In this document: positions 63,953 to 64,000 of the stretch, in pieces
Layout of the letters: each line of letters begins with the position of its first letter
How positions within the stretch are numbered: position 1 is the first letter of the stretch
Origin: Gordionus sp. m RMFG-2023
Lineage: Eukaryota > Nematomorpha > Gordioida > Chordodea > Parachordodidae
Assembly: GCF_954871325.1 (NCBI RefSeq)
Contig: NC_088776.1
Location: 511,671-575,670, forward strand
Length of the DNA stretch: 64,000 nt
Reading direction: 5' to 3'
The notes under the pieces: model-generated
The model's database searches: none
Told to the model about the DNA's origin: nothing
What the model saw: only the letters and a program-made list of their open reading frames with translations
Position numbers and translations under genes: made by a program

Positions 63953-64000
63953 CTAATTTTCAAATTTTTTTAAAAAATAATAGTTAATTTTTCTTTTAAA

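Overview
The window is eukaryotic, almost certainly animal, nuclear DNA. It is very AT-rich, has spliced genes (one intron is only 45 bp), metazoan-type 5S rRNA, hAT DNA transposons, many short inverted-repeat elements and long pentanucleotide/tetranucleotide runs. I cannot name the phylum from the sequence; tiny introns plus extreme AT content would fit several compact or AT-rich invertebrate lineages.

Layout. 0.4-0.9 kb: two short non-autonomous elements (TIR TAGTGTTGTT) with 8-bp target duplications. 1.9-2.5 kb and 4.5-8.05 kb: fossil fragments of a negative-strand RNA virus polymerase next to Ty3/Gypsy-like gag fossils, including a 1-kb-armed palindrome at 4.48-6.87 kb. 2.7-3.6 kb: a decayed multi-exon MADF-domain gene. 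8.19-12.52 kb: a complete seven-exon proteasome alpha-6 gene (PSMA6, minus). Its 2.7-kb intron holds a hAT remnant and a small phase-consistent three-exon gene on the opposite strand. 13.1-14.9 kb: a hAT transposon (ZMYM1-like transposase) with TIRs and an 8-bp target duplication. 15.2-15.8 kb: a receptor-like membrane-protein fragment.

16.9-28.7 kb is a tandem array of three diverged copies of a roughly 4-kb unit (A, B, C). Copies A and C carry a signal-peptide exon that is identical over about 140 bp including its promoter, while the sequence behind it has changed; all three copies keep the same short C-terminal exon with only codon-length indels. Copy A is interrupted by a young non-autonomous LTR element (20.81-22.97 kb).

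30.7-61.9 kb has the layout of a nested inverted duplication. Inner arms at 40.94-44.56 and 50.08-56.24 kb each carry a 5S rRNA gene in mirror orientation; more diverged outer arms match at 30.7-32.9 and 56.9-61.9 kb. Inside are a single-pass membrane protein gene (33.5 kb), Gypsy-like and DIRS-like fossils, and an element (54.35-55.87 kb) whose two inverted subterminal regions have expanded into 25-bp satellite arrays. The window ends with an unrecognised two-exon gene piece (60.3-60.6 kb) and three exons of a fasciclin (FAS1) domain gene running in from beyond the right edge (62.7-63.95 kb, minus).

PSMA6 is the one housekeeping gene certain from sequence; FAS1, hAT, 5S and MADF calls are strong; the rest are predictions from open frames, splice signals and conservation between copies.
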